Translations under genes and position numbers: made by a program
Origin: Bufo bufo
Taxonomy: Eukaryota; Chordata; Amphibia; Anura; Bufonidae
Reading direction: 5' to 3'
Length of the DNA: 64,000 nt
NCBI RefSeq assembly: GCF_905171765.1
Contig: NC_053390.1
Span: 139,595,468 to 139,659,467, forward strand
The notes under the pieces: model-generated
Database searches by the model: none
Told to the model about the DNA's origin: nothing
Seen by the model: the letters and a program-made list of their open reading frames with translations, nothing else
Shown here: positions 1 through 12,239 of the stretch, one piece after another
How positions within the stretch are numbered: the first letter of the stretch is position 1
How the letters are laid out: every line of letters starts with the position of its first letter

Positions 1-449
1 ATTTTAACTCTACGATTATCCGAATATAATCTTTCAATAATCTGGAACAGCAAAGACAAGGAGAGATTTTTCTCGCGAAACTTTTCGCGATTTTTTGGAT
101 GTAACGTTACACCAAAGGATACAGGTGCCGGCCATTCAACATTGATATCAGTTGAAAAGGACATTATCTGTTGGTACGTGAATTCAATCTGCACCTTATT
201 TCTATATAGTGTGTTTTAGTTATATTTTAGTTTTATACTATATCAGTAATTTTAGAGTGTATTTTATTCCAATTTTATTGAACCTATATCTTATATTAAA
301 TATTCTGCCTGCTCCATCGTGGTTGAGTGCTTACCTATCCATTCAAATTTGCTTAGTGTTTTTGTATTGAATAGGGTGATTCAATTTTAGGTTCAAGCAC
401 CTATCCATAGCTATAGGGGAGTGAGCCACTTTTCCGATTCCTTTTCACA
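1..449. other. No recognisable feature
   Basis: AT-rich sequence with no convincing coding frame, RNA gene or repeat boundary that I can define. It may be old retroelement debris, but nothing visible supports a specific call. Confidence 0.4.
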
Positions 450-521
450 ATTCTTTTCCGGTATTGAGCCCCTAGGACGGAACTTAATGCCGGAAAAGAA
501 TAACGCTAGTGTGAAAGTACT
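450..521. repeat. Hairpin and tail resembling the end of a MITE
   Basis: TTCTTTTCCGG (about 451-461) is inverted as CCGGAAAAGAA (about 490-500), and the following CGCTAGTGTGAAAGTAC resembles the termini of other foldback MITEs in the window (for example the CTAGTGTGAA end near 20150). The matching opposite terminus was not found, so this may be a truncated copy. Confidence 0.35.
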
Positions 522-1729
522 CTAATAAGTTTGACTCATGGTTGAAGTCAGAGATAATAATGCACAAATAAGAATGATAAATGCAGAATTTTGCTCTTAG
601 CTGTTGGTCCAGGTCATGCATTGAACAAAGTCTAAATATTTAGCATTCCTGTGTTCAGGACTATTAGATATTTACTACCAGAGAACATTTCAAGAGATTC
701 ACCACCTACACAGAAAAGCAATAGCGCTTATAACTCTCCATACACAAATTATCATCACATTACAAAGTTTATATTAGCTTATATACATCTCTATGCAGAG
801 AATGCACATGGACTGAATTCACACAATACTCGAGCAATCTCATCTCAAGACTCGTGCAGTTGCACAATATGTTTTCAGAGAGATGTTCACACCAACACAA
901 GGACAACCTCTTTCTGCTACAAGGTTTCCTCAATGTTAAACTGATTCCAGGGTGCCGCTCTGCTGCAACTCCCAGCAATTACTGGTAAATTATGCTTGTT
1001 GCCAGATTTCTCCAAAGATAACAGTATGTATGTAATTCTGTCTGACTACTGCTGGTAAAGGTATTGCTGTCTGCCGTCAGCTTTCACCAGCAGGTGGCAG
1101 ACAGCATTACAAGCGGACAGCAGTGGAGTAGGATAGAAGAGGGAGGAGGAGGGGAGAGCTTCTGCACAGCTCCATCTTCAGCTCAGCACTGTTGGCTGGA
1201 GCAATCATGTTCTCCTGTGCACAGGCCCTTCTGTGTATAAATCCAGAGGACTAGCCTAGAACTGTGAGGCTCTGCAGTAGAAAAGATGAAAAGGAAGGAA
1301 CCCACAAAGTGTTCTGTTCATCTCACAGTTAAAGGAGTTGTCTAAGATAATTAAACATCTCAGACAATCTGAAAAGGGTTGAAAAATTAAATAAAATAAC
1401 ATGTTATGTTTGCCCCTTCCTTAGCTGGTGAAGTCCTCCTGCTCCTTTTTTTTTTTTTACCGCTGAGGACAGTTTTTGGCTGCAGCAGTCACTTGGTCTA
1501 TACCAGCATGTCACTGTTCATATCGCAGTGTCAGTGATGGGCACCTGATCTCTGCTGCCAATCACTGTCCTCAGAAGTTGACGACATGTAAAATGCTTTT
1601 GAATGCAGGAAGATGCGTATGATCTGATATGATTAATAAATATTTTTACAGGAAATTATTCAGTATAAATGTATTCATTTAAACTCCTGAATCCTTATCT
1701 ATGTGGGCTTGTCTTGTTAGCAGTCATAC
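522..1729. other. No recognisable feature
   Basis: Ordinary noncoding sequence with a T-run near 1447-1458. The short frames at 651-944 and 769-978 overlap antisense, have no family resemblance and are treated as chance. TTAAAGGAGTTGTC near 1328 resembles a TTAA-MITE end, but I could not find its partner. Confidence 0.4.
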
Positions 1730-1733
1730 TTAA

Positions 1734-2224
1734 AGGGGTTGTCCGGGTTCAGAGCTGAACCCGGATATATCCTCATTTTCACCCAGGCAGCCGCCATGAC
1801 TTGAGCATCGGAGCAGTTCATGCTCCGATGCTTTCCTTTGACCTGCGCTAAATCGCGCAGGCCAAAGGTATTTTCTGGAGTTCCGGTGACGTATCAGGCT
1901 CTCCATAGGGCTGCCAGGCAGAGGCTTCCCGGTGACATCACTGACACTGACGGGCGGGCTTTAGCACTGCCCTAGCCTGTAAAATGACTAGGGAAGCGCT
2001 AAAGCCCGCCCATCAGAGCCGGTGATGTCACCGAACACACTGCTGGGTGGAAGCCTCCGCCCTGCAGTGTGTTATTGTAAATAAAAGAGCACTTGCTCTA
2101 CGTGATCCAGCGCAGGGCAAAGGAGAGCATCGGAGCATGAAATGCTCCGATGGTAACATCAGGGGGTCTGCCGGGGTGAAAATAAGGGTATGTCCGGGTT
2201 CAGCTCTGAACCCGGACAACCCCT
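1734..2224. mobile_element. TTAA-flanked foldback MITE (piggyBac-like)
   Basis: The element is flanked by TTAA at 1730-1733 and 2225-2228. Its terminal inverted repeats of about 30 bp begin AGGGGTTGTCCGGGTTCAG on both strands, and each contains a small palindrome (TCCGGGTTCAG / CTGAACCCGGA). Interior blocks are also inverted, for example the GGGCGGGCTTTAGC motif near 1955 and its complement near 2000. TTAA duplications are typical of piggyBac and Kolobok transposons. A piggyBac-type transposase fragment lies at the right edge of this window, so piggyBac is favoured, without proof of mobilisation. The short frames at 2028-2235 are repeat accidents. Confidence 0.8.
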
Positions 2225-2655
2225 TTAAGGACTGACACCTGTGAATGCAGAGTCATACAGAAATGTCTGTCAATCACAGGTAAGACAGCCCACTGTACTC
2301 CTAAGCATAGAAAGAGCAGGAATTTAATTGAATAAAAGGCAATTTTTTTTCCAATAAAATTGTCTATCAATCTGCTCAGCTCCTCCTGCTCTGTATCCTG
2401 CTTCCTGCAGATTGTACAGCATTTTATGGCAACAGGATTTCTTTAAAAGGATTTGCAAGGGTGTTTGAAAATGGGTTTTCTAATCCAGACAATTTTTTTT
2501 TTATATACTTTCCATACAAGTTGCTCCAGTGGGACTTAAACTTACATTATTAGTTCTACAAGAAAATAATGATAATACCCATGTCATTATCCACATTAAC
2601 AAATTGCTATAAAATGCCACAGTTTTGCTATTCTTTTTATTTTCTTTTTATTTAT

Positions 2656-2907
2656 TGGCTTAGTGGTTAGCACTGGTACCTTGCAGCGCTGGGGTCCTGG
2701 GTTTGAATCCGACCAACATCTGCATGGAGTTTGTATGTTCTCCCCGTGTTTGTGTGGGTTTCCTCTGGGTACTCCGTATTCCGCCTACATTCCAAAGACA
2801 TACTGATAGGGACCTTAGATTGTGAGCCCCATTGTGGACAGGTGGATGCTAATGTCTGTAAAGCGCTGTGGAATATAGTAGCGCTATATAAGTGCATAAA
2901 ATAAATT
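2656..2907 (+). mobile_element. tRNA-derived SINE
   Basis: The head carries an A-box-like stretch (GGCTTAGTGGTTAGCACTGG, about 2658-2677) and a B-box-like GGGTTTGAATCC (about 2699-2710), the internal polymerase III promoter of tRNA-derived SINEs. The body (CATGGAGTTTGTATGTTCTC) and the tail (GTAAAGCGCTGTGGAATATA, then GCGCTATATAAGTGC) match, from general knowledge, the V-SINE type repeats of fish and amphibians with an L2-like 3' tail. It ends in an A/T-rich tail near 2900. It is not a functional tRNA gene because the cloverleaf is not maintained after the B box. Confidence 0.75.
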
Positions 2908-3243
2908 AATATTTAACTACTTGCGCACCACCCATTGGCTATAAAAATCTGGGCGGTCTGCACTTATCTCTGGAAGGACTTTCTTTAATGTTCTTGTGGA
3001 GATGGCAAATTTATCCTAATCGTCCAACTTCTGGAGCTGGGAGCAGCCGGGCTCCCCATAGAGAAGGAAGAGAAGTTGAAATGCCCCCCAAAAAGTTTTG
3101 AATGACCTATAGTTTAACAAAAAATAAAACAAAATAAAGACAAAACAAAAAAATTAATTAAGAAAAACACCACGCCACAGCTTCTAATCCTGCCTGTGGC
3201 AATCATATAAACTCTATATCCCCTACATTAAAATTACTGTTAA

Positions 3244-3789
3244 AGGGAGTCTGTCACCACAGTTTGCCCTTATAGACCACTTACATAGCACTGTAGCATA
3301 ACTATAGATCAGTCAAAAGGTACCTTTGTCTTTTTGTCTGGATGTTCACCGGGGGCAAAAACAGAGTTTTATTCATATGTAAATGAGGGCTCGCAAGTGC
3401 CCAGGGGCGGCGTTCGGGCTGTAAGTGCCCAGGCCGCTCTTCCTTCTTCTCACATAACCCCTGCCCAGCCTTTTGCTTGGCCTGCCCTCTAAGCCTCTTA
3501 CGTCATCCAGTGTACTGGCCTATATCCCGCCGGCGCATGCGCACTGCATGGAATGATGCTGCTGCCCACAATGGTCATCACAGTGCGCATGCGCCGGCGG
3601 GATATAGGCCAGTACACTGGATGACGTAAGAGGCTTAGAGGGCGGGCCAAGCAACAGGCTGGGGAGCTCTGTTTTTGCCCCTGGTGAACATCCAAACAAA
3701 AAGACAAAGGTACCATTTGACTGATCTATAGTTATGCTACAGTGCTATGTAAGTGGTCTATAAGGGCAAATTGTGGTGACAGACTCCCA
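3244..3789. mobile_element. TTAA-flanked palindromic MITE
   Basis: The flanking TTAA sites are 3240-3243 and 3790-3793. The termini AGGGAGTCTGTCACCACA and TGGGAGTCTGTCACCACA (reverse strand) match almost perfectly, and inverted homology continues through most of the element. The inner arms contain GCCTCTTACGTCATCCAGTG near 3494 and its complement near 3618, plus GCGCATGCGC motifs either side of a centre near 3560. One arm has about 100 extra bases (3350-3480). The antisense frame at 3498-3716 is a product of the palindrome. Confidence 0.8.
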
Positions 3790-3909
3790 TTAAGGAAAGG
3801 AAACATAATAACATAATTTAAAAATTTAGATTCCCCATTGGAATTTTTTTTTTCAAAAAGGAACAAAAATTATTTACAAAAATGAACAGAAAAGAAAGGT
3901 GTGACTTTT

Positions 3910-4136
3910 AGGCCTATTGCACACGACCGTAGGTGTCTCTTTGCCATATTGCGGACCGCATATGCACATGAACATGTCCTAACTTTTTGCGGAAAGGGCC
4001 GGATCGCGTTCCCATTAAAGTGAATGGGTCCGCGATTTGCTGCGGCTGCCCCACGGTCGGTGTTCGTGCATTGCGGCCCGCAATTTTCGGGCCGCAGCAC
4101 GACCACGGGGCGCACACATTCGTGTGCAGGAGGCCT
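3910..4136. mobile_element. Short MITE with AGGCCT termini
   Basis: The left end AGGCCTATTGCACACGA matches the reverse complement of the right end (AGGCCTCCTGCACACGA) with two mismatches. The interior has GCGGACCGCA and GCGGCCCGCA type motifs. The target duplication is not clear, so the superfamily is not assigned. Confidence 0.65.
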
Positions 4137-5789
4137 TAAAGATGCATGTACTAAAATATAGAAAACCTGTCTGGTCAGGAAGGGGGTGATTGGCCTGGTC
4201 TTGAACTGGTTAAACATGGGATAGACGTAACACATATAAAAAGTAATTTTCACTGTTTGATTTCACACAGATAACTGAAACCTTTGTGCGCTCATTTACA
4301 GACCTAAGAGAAGACAACTGATTTATCGGGAAAGGCTTAATAGCTACTTAAGGATGGTTACACAGAACTGATAACAGAAACTACTAAAATCTATCCTGAC
4401 AAGCAATCCAGAGTAGAGAGAATGTGTGTACATTTGTTTTTCCCAGTTGTCAGATACTCTAATCTCAGTCATTGTAGTGAAATCTGCCATTCTGCTAGGT
4501 GACACGGCTGACGTTGTACAGGCCCGCTCACTTCAAAGCTCCCCAGCCAGGTGTGTTTTAAATAAATGGTGTCAATTAGTCCGCTTGACATAGCAGTCAT
4601 CATTAGAAACTCAGCTTGCAGGATAAAAAATTCACTTTGTAATTAGAGAACCATCTTAGAATAAGACTCACCTACATAGATGTCATCTGCTTTAATTAGC
4701 GATCTACAATTATTATCCCATAATTAGTCTCAATTGGAACATTTTTCATGACATTATCATTACACAATACTTAAAGGGAATGCTGCACTCATTGAAATGC
4801 TCTCCAGTATTGGCAAGTAGTAAAATAACAAAGTAACAACCGTATATCAGACTTGCCCTTATTGAAATGAGTCTTTAAAATGCCCTTTAGGAAGAAGCCA
4901 CTTTGCATATAGCATATAAAATAGTGGTGGCATATGAATGATAATGGCAAGACACCAGCTTTCCTATCAGGAAAAGCACCGGCATGATTATTTGTTAGTG
5001 TCCAGACAACAGTGAATTTTTAGCATTGTCTTTCTTCTAAATGGGGGCAATTATGTCCCCAAGAGAGTGGTTATTGAGCCACCACTGCTGCACACCAGGT
5101 AAGGTTATATGAAATTTTCTATCAAATTATTCCATTCGAAGAAACCCTTTGCAGAGATTCTCTATTGGCATTGTTTATCTGCAGATGGATTTTCTACAAA
5201 CTGGTGCAGTAGGACTTTAAAATTATCGATAGAGGACCACTAGTTGGAATGCAAAGGAATCAGGAATACGGAAAGAGGGTAGGCAGCTGTAATTAATTTA
5301 GCCAGTGTACATAAGGACCAGTGTAGTTTGATGGAGGGTAGATATAAATGGACTTATAAACCATAAAGCCTAAGCTAAGAACACAGCCAGGAAGGGTCAG
5401 TGGAACCTTTCATTTGGGCGTTTTTGCAGATGAACAAGATGTGGTTAAGCCAGCAAATTGTGATTTTAAGCACAAGGAACAGTGTTGGACTGGCAGCTCA
5501 GTGCCACATGTAGACCTGACTCCCCTCTTCCATATGTTTGCACAGAGCTTGGCATCTACTCGGCTGACCCGTTATTGTGTTGTTCTGTATGCTAGAAACA
5601 TTCATCTTAAGGCTTCAGAGTGATCTGGCACATTGTAAAATACAAAGGGGAACATTTATCAAACCAGATACATCAGGTTTTTGGTATAAAAATGTCACAA
5701 GACAAGCCAATTGCAACTTCTTTGCAACATTTCTTCAACATTTAGGAGACATGCCAGTTATCAAAATATTTAAATTATTCCCATCTAAG
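4137..5789. other. No recognisable feature
   Basis: AT-rich sequence with no coding frame of note. A TTAAAGGGAATGCTGCACTC near 4770 resembles the start of a TTAA-type MITE, but no partner end was seen. The frames at 5414-5927 show no recognisable motif. Confidence 0.4.
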
Positions 5790-6905
5790 ACAATGGGGAC
5801 ATATCACCAGGATATATCCCCATTGTCTGATAGGTGCGGGTGCCACCGCTGGGAATCCTGCCATGTGCCCCCAAAGCAGTTCACCACCACATATGGGGTG
5901 TTGCCATATTCAGGAGAAAATGGGTAACAAATTATGGGGTGCTAACAGGAGAGTTAGCCTTTGTGAAAATGAAAAATTTGGGGCTAAAGCAACATTTTAT
6001 TGGATGAAATTAAACTTTTCATTTTCACAGCCAAGTGTTTCCAAATTCTGTAAAACACTTATGGGGTCAAAGTGCTCAGTACCCCCCTTAATATATTCTT
6101 TGAGGGGTGTAGCTTCCACAATGAGGTCTTTTTTGAGGGTTTCCACTGTAGGGGTATGTCAGGGTATCTTCAAATACAAAATGGTGCCCAAAAACCATGT
6201 GGTACTCCTTTCCTTCTGACCACTGCCATGTGCCCCGACAGCATTTTACTGCCACATATGGGGTATTTCTGTAAACTGCAGAATCAGAGTTATGCATATT
6301 GACGCTTATCTTGTTGTTAACCCTTGCTGTGTTGAAAGAAAAAAATGTATTAACATAAAAAATAAATTTCACCTCCATTTCCTTTAATTTTTGTGGAACA
6401 GCACAAGGATTAACAACGTTTGTAACATCAGTTTTGAATAATACAAGGGGTGTAGTTTCTAAAATTGGGTAATTTATAGGTGGTTTCCATTATGTAAGCC
6501 CCTCAAAATCACTTTATAACTGAATTAGTGCTTAAAAAAATGGTTTTGAAAATTTTCTTAAAAATTTTAAAAATTGCTTCTAAAATTCCAAAACTTAAAA
6601 AAAAATTAATTACATTTACAAAATTATGCCAACATAAAGTAGACATATGGAAATTGTAAAGTAATAACTATTTTGTGAAGTATCACTATCTGCCATAAAA
6701 GCAGAGAAATTCATATTTAGAATTTTTTGTGAATTTTTAAAAAAAAATTAAAATTTGGGGATTTTTTAATAAATAAAGGTAAAGCATATTGACTCAATTT
6801 TGTCACTAACAATCTCAGATGGATAAAAAAATAAGAAAAAAGCGTGTCAGATTTGCAAAAATCGGCCTGGAATTTAAGGTGAAAAGTGGCTCGGTACTGA
6901 AGGGG
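5790..6905 (-). mobile_element. Remnant of a TTAA-type (piggyBac-like) element, noncoding part
   Basis: The right end reads CTGAAGGGGTTAA, with TTAA at 6906-6909. Its reverse complement resembles the start of the piggyBac-type element at 61623: a CCCCTT terminus followed by CACCTTAA and TTTTTGCAAATCTGAC blocks. Other shared blocks are ACCACATATGGGGTG and AAACTACACCCCT-like segments. I cannot place the left boundary, and no transposase coding is left. The overlapping frames at 5863-6378 are accidental. Confidence 0.5.
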
Positions 6906-6909
6906 TTAA

Positions 6910-7604
6910 TACGTGTATAATTAACTGGGTTATCTGGTTACAATGTTTTCATTTAGTTGTTGCTGCTGCTAGTACTTCTATGTGTATTTGAAACACTGTC
7001 CGAAAAAAATGTAATTTCTGCTTCACGTTGAGAGTCATGTGTATTCATGTGTTGCTAACATCTCTTAAAACATTCTGGACTACAGCATGCCTGTGGCTAA
7101 GTCCAATATTCATGCATTGAGCCGGCCTCATAAAACTGCAGTAAATTGAGATTGGAATGTAATGTATTTACTGTATTACTATAGTCAATTGCTTGACAAT
7201 TTATGTTGCTCAATTTAGACAACATCTATAAGCTGCAATGATGATGTTAAAAGGGGTTATCCCCTGAATTAAAAACATTTTCCCTCAGCATATCTTGAGG
7301 ACTTTCTTCCCTTTCTCTGGGTGGACAGCAGCTCATCAAGCACCTGCATCTCCACTTTAACATGGTAAAAACATTTTTGTAATGCAGCATTCAAGAAATC
7401 TAAACACAACAGACTGATGATGCTGGTGAAAGTAGAACATCTGCATTTGAGACATTTTCATCATGTGATCATTTACATAGATTTTATAGTACAATTTAAA
7501 ATAGTTCATGGCTAGTGTCATGGTATATATGTTCCTAGAAATTATTATTATTATTATTATTATTATTGTCTTTTTTAATGATTTTGTGATCAGGATCTAT
7601 AATA
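6910..7604. other. No gene; (TTA)n microsatellite at about 7540-7567
   Basis: Noncoding sequence. The only defined structure is a short run of TTA/ATT units close to the left end of the Tc1 element. Confidence 0.5.
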
Positions 7605-7606
7605 TA

Positions 7607-9156
7607 CAGTCCTGATCAAAAGTTTAAGACCACTTGAAAATTGGCAAAAAATCATATTTAGCATGGCTGGATCTTAACAAGGTTCCAAGTAGAGCTTCAA
7701 CATGCAACAAGAAGAAATGGGAGTGAGACAAAACATTTTTTGAGCATTCAATTTAATGAAAACAACGAATAAACTGAAACAGGGTGTTTTTCAGCTGATC
7801 AAAAGTTTAGGACCACATGCCTTTAAAAGGCCAAATCTGTGCAAAGATGTGGATTCATTGTCATTTTCTGTCAGGTAGTCACACGTTGTGATGGCAAAGG
7901 CAAAAAAAACTCCCTTTTTGAACGTGGTCGGGTTGTTGAACTGCATAAGCAGGGTCTCTCACAGCGCGCCATCGCTGCTGAGGTGGGACACAGTAAGACA
8001 GTCATTTGGAATTTCTTAAATTCTTAAATAATCCTGAGGGTAATGGAACAAAAAAGTCAAGTGGAAGACCCAAAAAAATTTCATCAGCAGTGAGCCGGAG
8101 GATCCAATTGGCTGTCCGTCAAGACACTGGACGATCCTCGACCCAAATTAAAGCCCTTACTGGTGCTGACTGCAGCCCAAATAACCATCAGACGGCATCT
8201 GAGACTGAAGGGCTTCAAAAACAAAAAACATCTTCAAAGACCTCGTCTCCTTGAACGCCACAGAACTGCTCGTTTGGACTTTGCAAGAGAGCACCAAACA
8301 TGGGACATTCAAAGGTGGAAGAAAGTTTTATTCTCTGATGAGAAAAAATGTAACCTTTATGGTCCTGATGGTTTCCAACATTACTGGCATGACAAGCAGA
8401 TCCCACCTGAGATGTTTTTGTGGAGGGGGCGCCTTAATGGTCTGGGGTGCTTTTTCCTTTAGTGGAACAATAGAGCTTCAGGAAGTGCAGGGGTGTCAAA
8501 CGGCCGCTGGCTATGTCCAGATGTTGCAGAGAGCATTCCTCATGACCGAGGGGCCTCATCTGTGTGGTAACGACTGGGTTTTTCAACAGGAAAACGCTAC
8601 AGTACACAATGCACGCAGGACAAGGGACTTCTTCCAGGAGAATAACATCACTCTTTTGGCCCATCCTGCGTGTTCCCCTGATCTAAATCCAATTGAGAAC
8701 CTTTGGTGATGGATGGCAAGGGAAGTTTACAAAAATGACAATAGTTCCATACAGTAGATGGCCTTCGTGCGGCCGTCTTCACCACTTGGAGAAATGTTCC
8801 CACTCACCTCATGGAAACGCTTGCATCAAGTATGCCGAAACAAATTTTTGAAGTGATAAACAATAACGGCGGAGCTACTCATTACGGAGTTCATGTTTGG
8901 AGGTTAGATTTCTGTTTTGGGGGGGGTTTAGTTTTTTTTTGGAGGTGTGGTCCTAAACTTTTGATCAGCTGAAATACAGCCTGTTTCAGTTTATTCGTTG
9001 TTTTCATTAAATTGAATGCTCAAAAAATGTTGTGTCTCACTCCCATTTCTTCTTGTTGCATGTTGAAGCTCTACTTGGAACCTTGTTAAGATCCAGACAT
9101 GCTAAATATAATTTTTTGCCATTTTTCAAGTGGTCTTAAACTTTTGATCAGGACTG
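7607..9156 (+). mobile_element. Tc1-like transposon with IR/DR ends
   Basis: The element is bounded by TA dinucleotides (7605-7606, 9157-9158), the Tc1/mariner target duplication. The outer terminus CAGTCCTGATCAAAAGTTTA is repeated about 190 bp further in as CAGCTGATCAAAAGTTTAGG (near 7794). The mirror arrangement occurs on the right (near 8945 and near 9135). This gives four transposase-binding-like sites, the IR/DR layout known from Sleeping Beauty-type elements. The whole left arm, about 210 bp, including TTGAGCATTCAATTTAATGA, is inverted at the right. The length of 1.55 kb is normal for the family. The transposase inside is broken. Confidence 0.92.
7891..8858 (+). pseudogene. Tc1-like transposase, frameshifted
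   Basis: This is a DDE transposase relic inside the IR/DR element. The likely original start is ATGGCAAAGGC at 7891, and a poly-A tract just after it carries a frameshift. Visible parts in order: a paired-like helix-turn-helix (GRVVELHKQGLSQRAIAAEV), a GRPKK hinge, the DDE core with FSDEKK (first Asp), QQENATVHNA where the second catalytic Asp is normally QQDN but reads Glu here, and [11 protein letters not shown] (third acid, Glu). The frame changes at about 8030, 8165-8250 and 8400, and a TGA follows ENLW at about 8707. The C-terminal part continues in damaged form to about 8858. It cannot encode an active enzyme. Confidence 0.9.
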
Positions 9157-9158
9157 TA

Positions 9159-10379
9159 TCATTACAATAATGAAAGACAAGTAGAAAATACATCAGTAAC
9201 AAAATTATCAGCTAACCCATACAGAGACTGGGAGAGGGCAGGTAGAAGAGAATCAGACCAAAAAAAAGCAGCCTAGAATGTCATCTATTAAAAAAAATTT
9301 TTTTCAAAGAATGGAATAGTAGGGAGGAAAATATTGCACATTAAAATTATTAAAGAGATTGTTTGGTATAAATTGGCTCAGATGAGAAATGAAATTAATG
9401 CAAATGTAAAAAAAAATTTTGTCGGATTTGTCAAAATTGGATAAGAAATGCAATTCTGATACAATTGGATTCTACTCAAATTGAAAGGTTGAAGTTCGAT
9501 TGGATATTGATTTGCACATTTCTAGCTCAGACCCATTTTTTACCCACCTAAACCCTTTTAATCACAGAGATAAGGGTGTTGCTACAATAGGTTAGTGCTC
9601 ATTGTGCTATAAAATTCTACATGGACAGTGCTTTCCATTTTCCTTTCCAGCTTTACAGAGCCTTATCAATCAACTCTTCTTTACTGGAGGAATGATCATA
9701 TATATTCATTGTTACCATGTACATGTAACTTTAGGGTGTTAGGGTGTATGCACAGCAGTTTTGCTACAAAGTATACAGGATTAGAAAACCAGGCTGATTT
9801 CTTAAAAAATAATGCCCAAACTGTCCAAGAGTTGTGTGTGGTATTGCAGTACAGTCTCATTCACCTCAGTGGAGTTCAAACACATTCCATGGATAGCTAT
9901 AGTGATGTTTTTGGAAGAAGGCAGCCATGTTTTTTTCTAAATCCCAGTCTCCTCCAAGTGGTCAAACAAGGAAATAGCTTTATTCCTACTACCTTTGGTC
10001 CTCAGAGTATTTCTATAAGTGCAACTAGCATATGCAGATTTACTGAGCAAATGTGTATAGACATTTCAATCAGCCCATTATAAATAAAAATAATACTAAT
10101 GGTACATCATGGTGGAGGAGGAATCTAGGTTAGGAAGAAACAGTATAGCACTTGCCTTTGGAAAAATTCACCTTCTTTTATTAGCTCCACAACAGTTACA
10201 TATCACGGGTGTAACTGGATACACACAAACCAAACCAAATTCGTCCTATTTCTTTTAACACTCTAGCACCTATTCACATTTAGACAGAGGAATGTCAGAT
10301 CAGTAACCAGCCTACCACTAGGACCACCCTCAATCTATAGAAGGAGAAAATTCCCTAGTGAAGCTGAAGCATAGTTCTC
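9159..10379. other. No recognisable feature
   Basis: A 151-codon frame (9628-10083) has no low-complexity explanation but also no motif, splice context or family resemblance I can identify. It is left unannotated. Confidence 0.4.
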
Positions 10380-10860
10380 CCCTCTCACTTCTAGTAGTTA
10401 CAGCGGGTAGCACAAAACCAGTCACATTAAAGCTTTCCCCTGACAGTCACAGTAAAGCCCTCCCAAGTTCTCACAGTAGTTAAATCACAATGCACGCTAA
10501 GAAGGCCCTCCACACCATTTCCCAGTAGTCACAGAAGCATCCCCCATTTCAGAGTCACATCATGCTCCTTTTATTCCACTACTCACTGTAGTTTCCTCTA
10601 CCTCCAGTACTAACTCAGTACTCATAGTAGTGCTCCTTCTTCCACAATAAGAGTCACAATAGAGTCAATGATCTCTTAGCAGCCCACTTTGCCCCGGTAG
10701 TCATGGTATGGCCTCAACTTTTTCTATCGTAATCACAACCCCCGTCCCTCTAGTTCTCCGAGCAGAATCCCTTCCACAGAGCAGTCACAGTAGAAGTACC
10801 CTCCTTCCTATATTAGTCACAACAGTTTCCTCATTCTCCTGTATGATCACCCTCCCTAAA
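10380..10860. repeat. Degenerate repeat rich in AGTCACAGTA
   Basis: The motif (G)TAGTCACAGTA and variants (GTCACAGTAAAGC, AGTCACAGAAGC, GTCACAGTAGAAG, GTCACAACAG) recur at irregular 35-60 bp spacing amid C/T-rich filler. It looks like an old, diverged minisatellite. Exact unit length and copy number need a tandem-repeat program. Confidence 0.45.
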
Positions 10861-12102
10861 AAGAAGAAAAAAATTATTAAAAACCAATGCTCTAACCTTT
10901 TATGACTAATCTTTCAGGTCTTTGAAAACTACATGGTTACCAAATGATGATTACATATCTTATTATACAGGCATCTTTGACCATAATAACTATCCTGTGT
11001 GGCAACCAGGGGCATACACAGATCTCATAAGAGCCTCCTAACTCGTCCTTCCTGGAAATTGCCCCAATTTTTGGCCTGTGTAAAGGGGCTTTAAATAGAA
11101 AAAAGAGACTGCTGCATAATGTGAATCTGTGAGGAACATATGTTCGTGGACATTACTATAAGACAATATTGTGGCATTACTGGATTGGAACTGCTATAGA
11201 AATTCTTGAAAAGACTATTTCTTCTATAAGATTTTTGTTTCAGCACAAGGCTAGCAGAAAACACCTTGTAGATTTCACTGTTGCAAGACAAAGGCGAAGG
11301 TTTCAGCAACCTGTGATGACATTTTGCCTCTAATCTTGATGGCCTTATCCTCTTTTTAATGATGTGCTGGCAATATAGACAGCAGTGCTGAGGGATATAT
11401 AAACTGTGATTATTTGGGTAGAGTCGCACTTCTGTCAGTACTGTTGAATTTGTACAGCAGACTAAGATTAAAACATGACAGTAAAGACTGTGAGATAGAC
11501 AATGCACTGTTAAAATTAATTGGAAAAAGCCTGTATTATCAATTCCATACTCTGGAACCAGAAAAACATGACTTTGTTGCATGTGATTTAACTTTGAACT
11601 TGTACACTTATGTACACTGTGGGGAAGGGGGAGGGGGTAATCAAGCCCTGCACTTTAGAATTCTGGCTTCAAAAAATAAGAAAATACAGCTTTGGGACTT
11701 TTTGGCATTGTTTGCCCAAAAATGTTTGCAACTTTTCTTTTACTCTACTCATTCCAGTATTGAAAAGAGGGTGGGAAAGTGAGTATGGTTATGCATGTTC
11801 ATTGGTTTCATTCCAGATTTATCACCTTGACTTTTTTAGTCACTGTAGTGGGAGATATTAGGTTTAAAGATACACCAAAGTTAACAAACAGTATGTTACA
11901 CTTGATACATTTGGAGTAAAGTACTTCATTTTTATTGATTAAAATACTAATGCCAATGTAGCCTGAACGTACATGTCCCTATCTCTGATGAATATTCTTT
12001 GGAGATAATCTGGTGAAATCTGAAGTACGCATTTGGACTGGACATTTTTGCTGAATGTTTACTCTATGTATTTGGATTCCTAAAATCGATTAGATAGAGA
12101 TG
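10861..12102. other. No recognisable feature
   Basis: Frames at 11091-11582 (minus) and 11414-11861 (plus) overlap each other and have no recognisable motifs. The stretch reads as ordinary noncoding DNA. Confidence 0.4.

Positions 12103-12134
<32 letters not shown>
12103..12134. repeat. (GATA)n microsatellite
   Basis: About eight GATA units. Two further GATA runs lie at 12461-12499 and 12708-12741, each next to a foldback or hammerhead-like segment. They may be the tails of successive short retroelement copies. Confidence 0.9.
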
Positions 12135-12135
<1 letters not shown>

Positions 12136-12239
12136 AGGGGATGTAAGGTGCACTGTCTGTAAGGTGCAGTCGGAGTGCCAGCGGCCGAGGAGGCGATCCA
12201 CCTCCAAGGTATAAAAATAAAGAAATTCCGCAGCACATC

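Noticed and set aside
2656..2740. Possible tRNA gene
   Set aside because: A and B boxes are present but the sequence does not keep a cloverleaf and continues into a known SINE-type body and tail.
9628..10083. 151-codon frame
   Set aside because: No motif, coding bias or splice context that I could recognise; length is possible by chance in 64 kb.
11091..11582. 163-codon minus frame overlapping a 122-codon plus frame
   Set aside because: Both are compositionally unremarkable, overlap each other and show no family resemblance.
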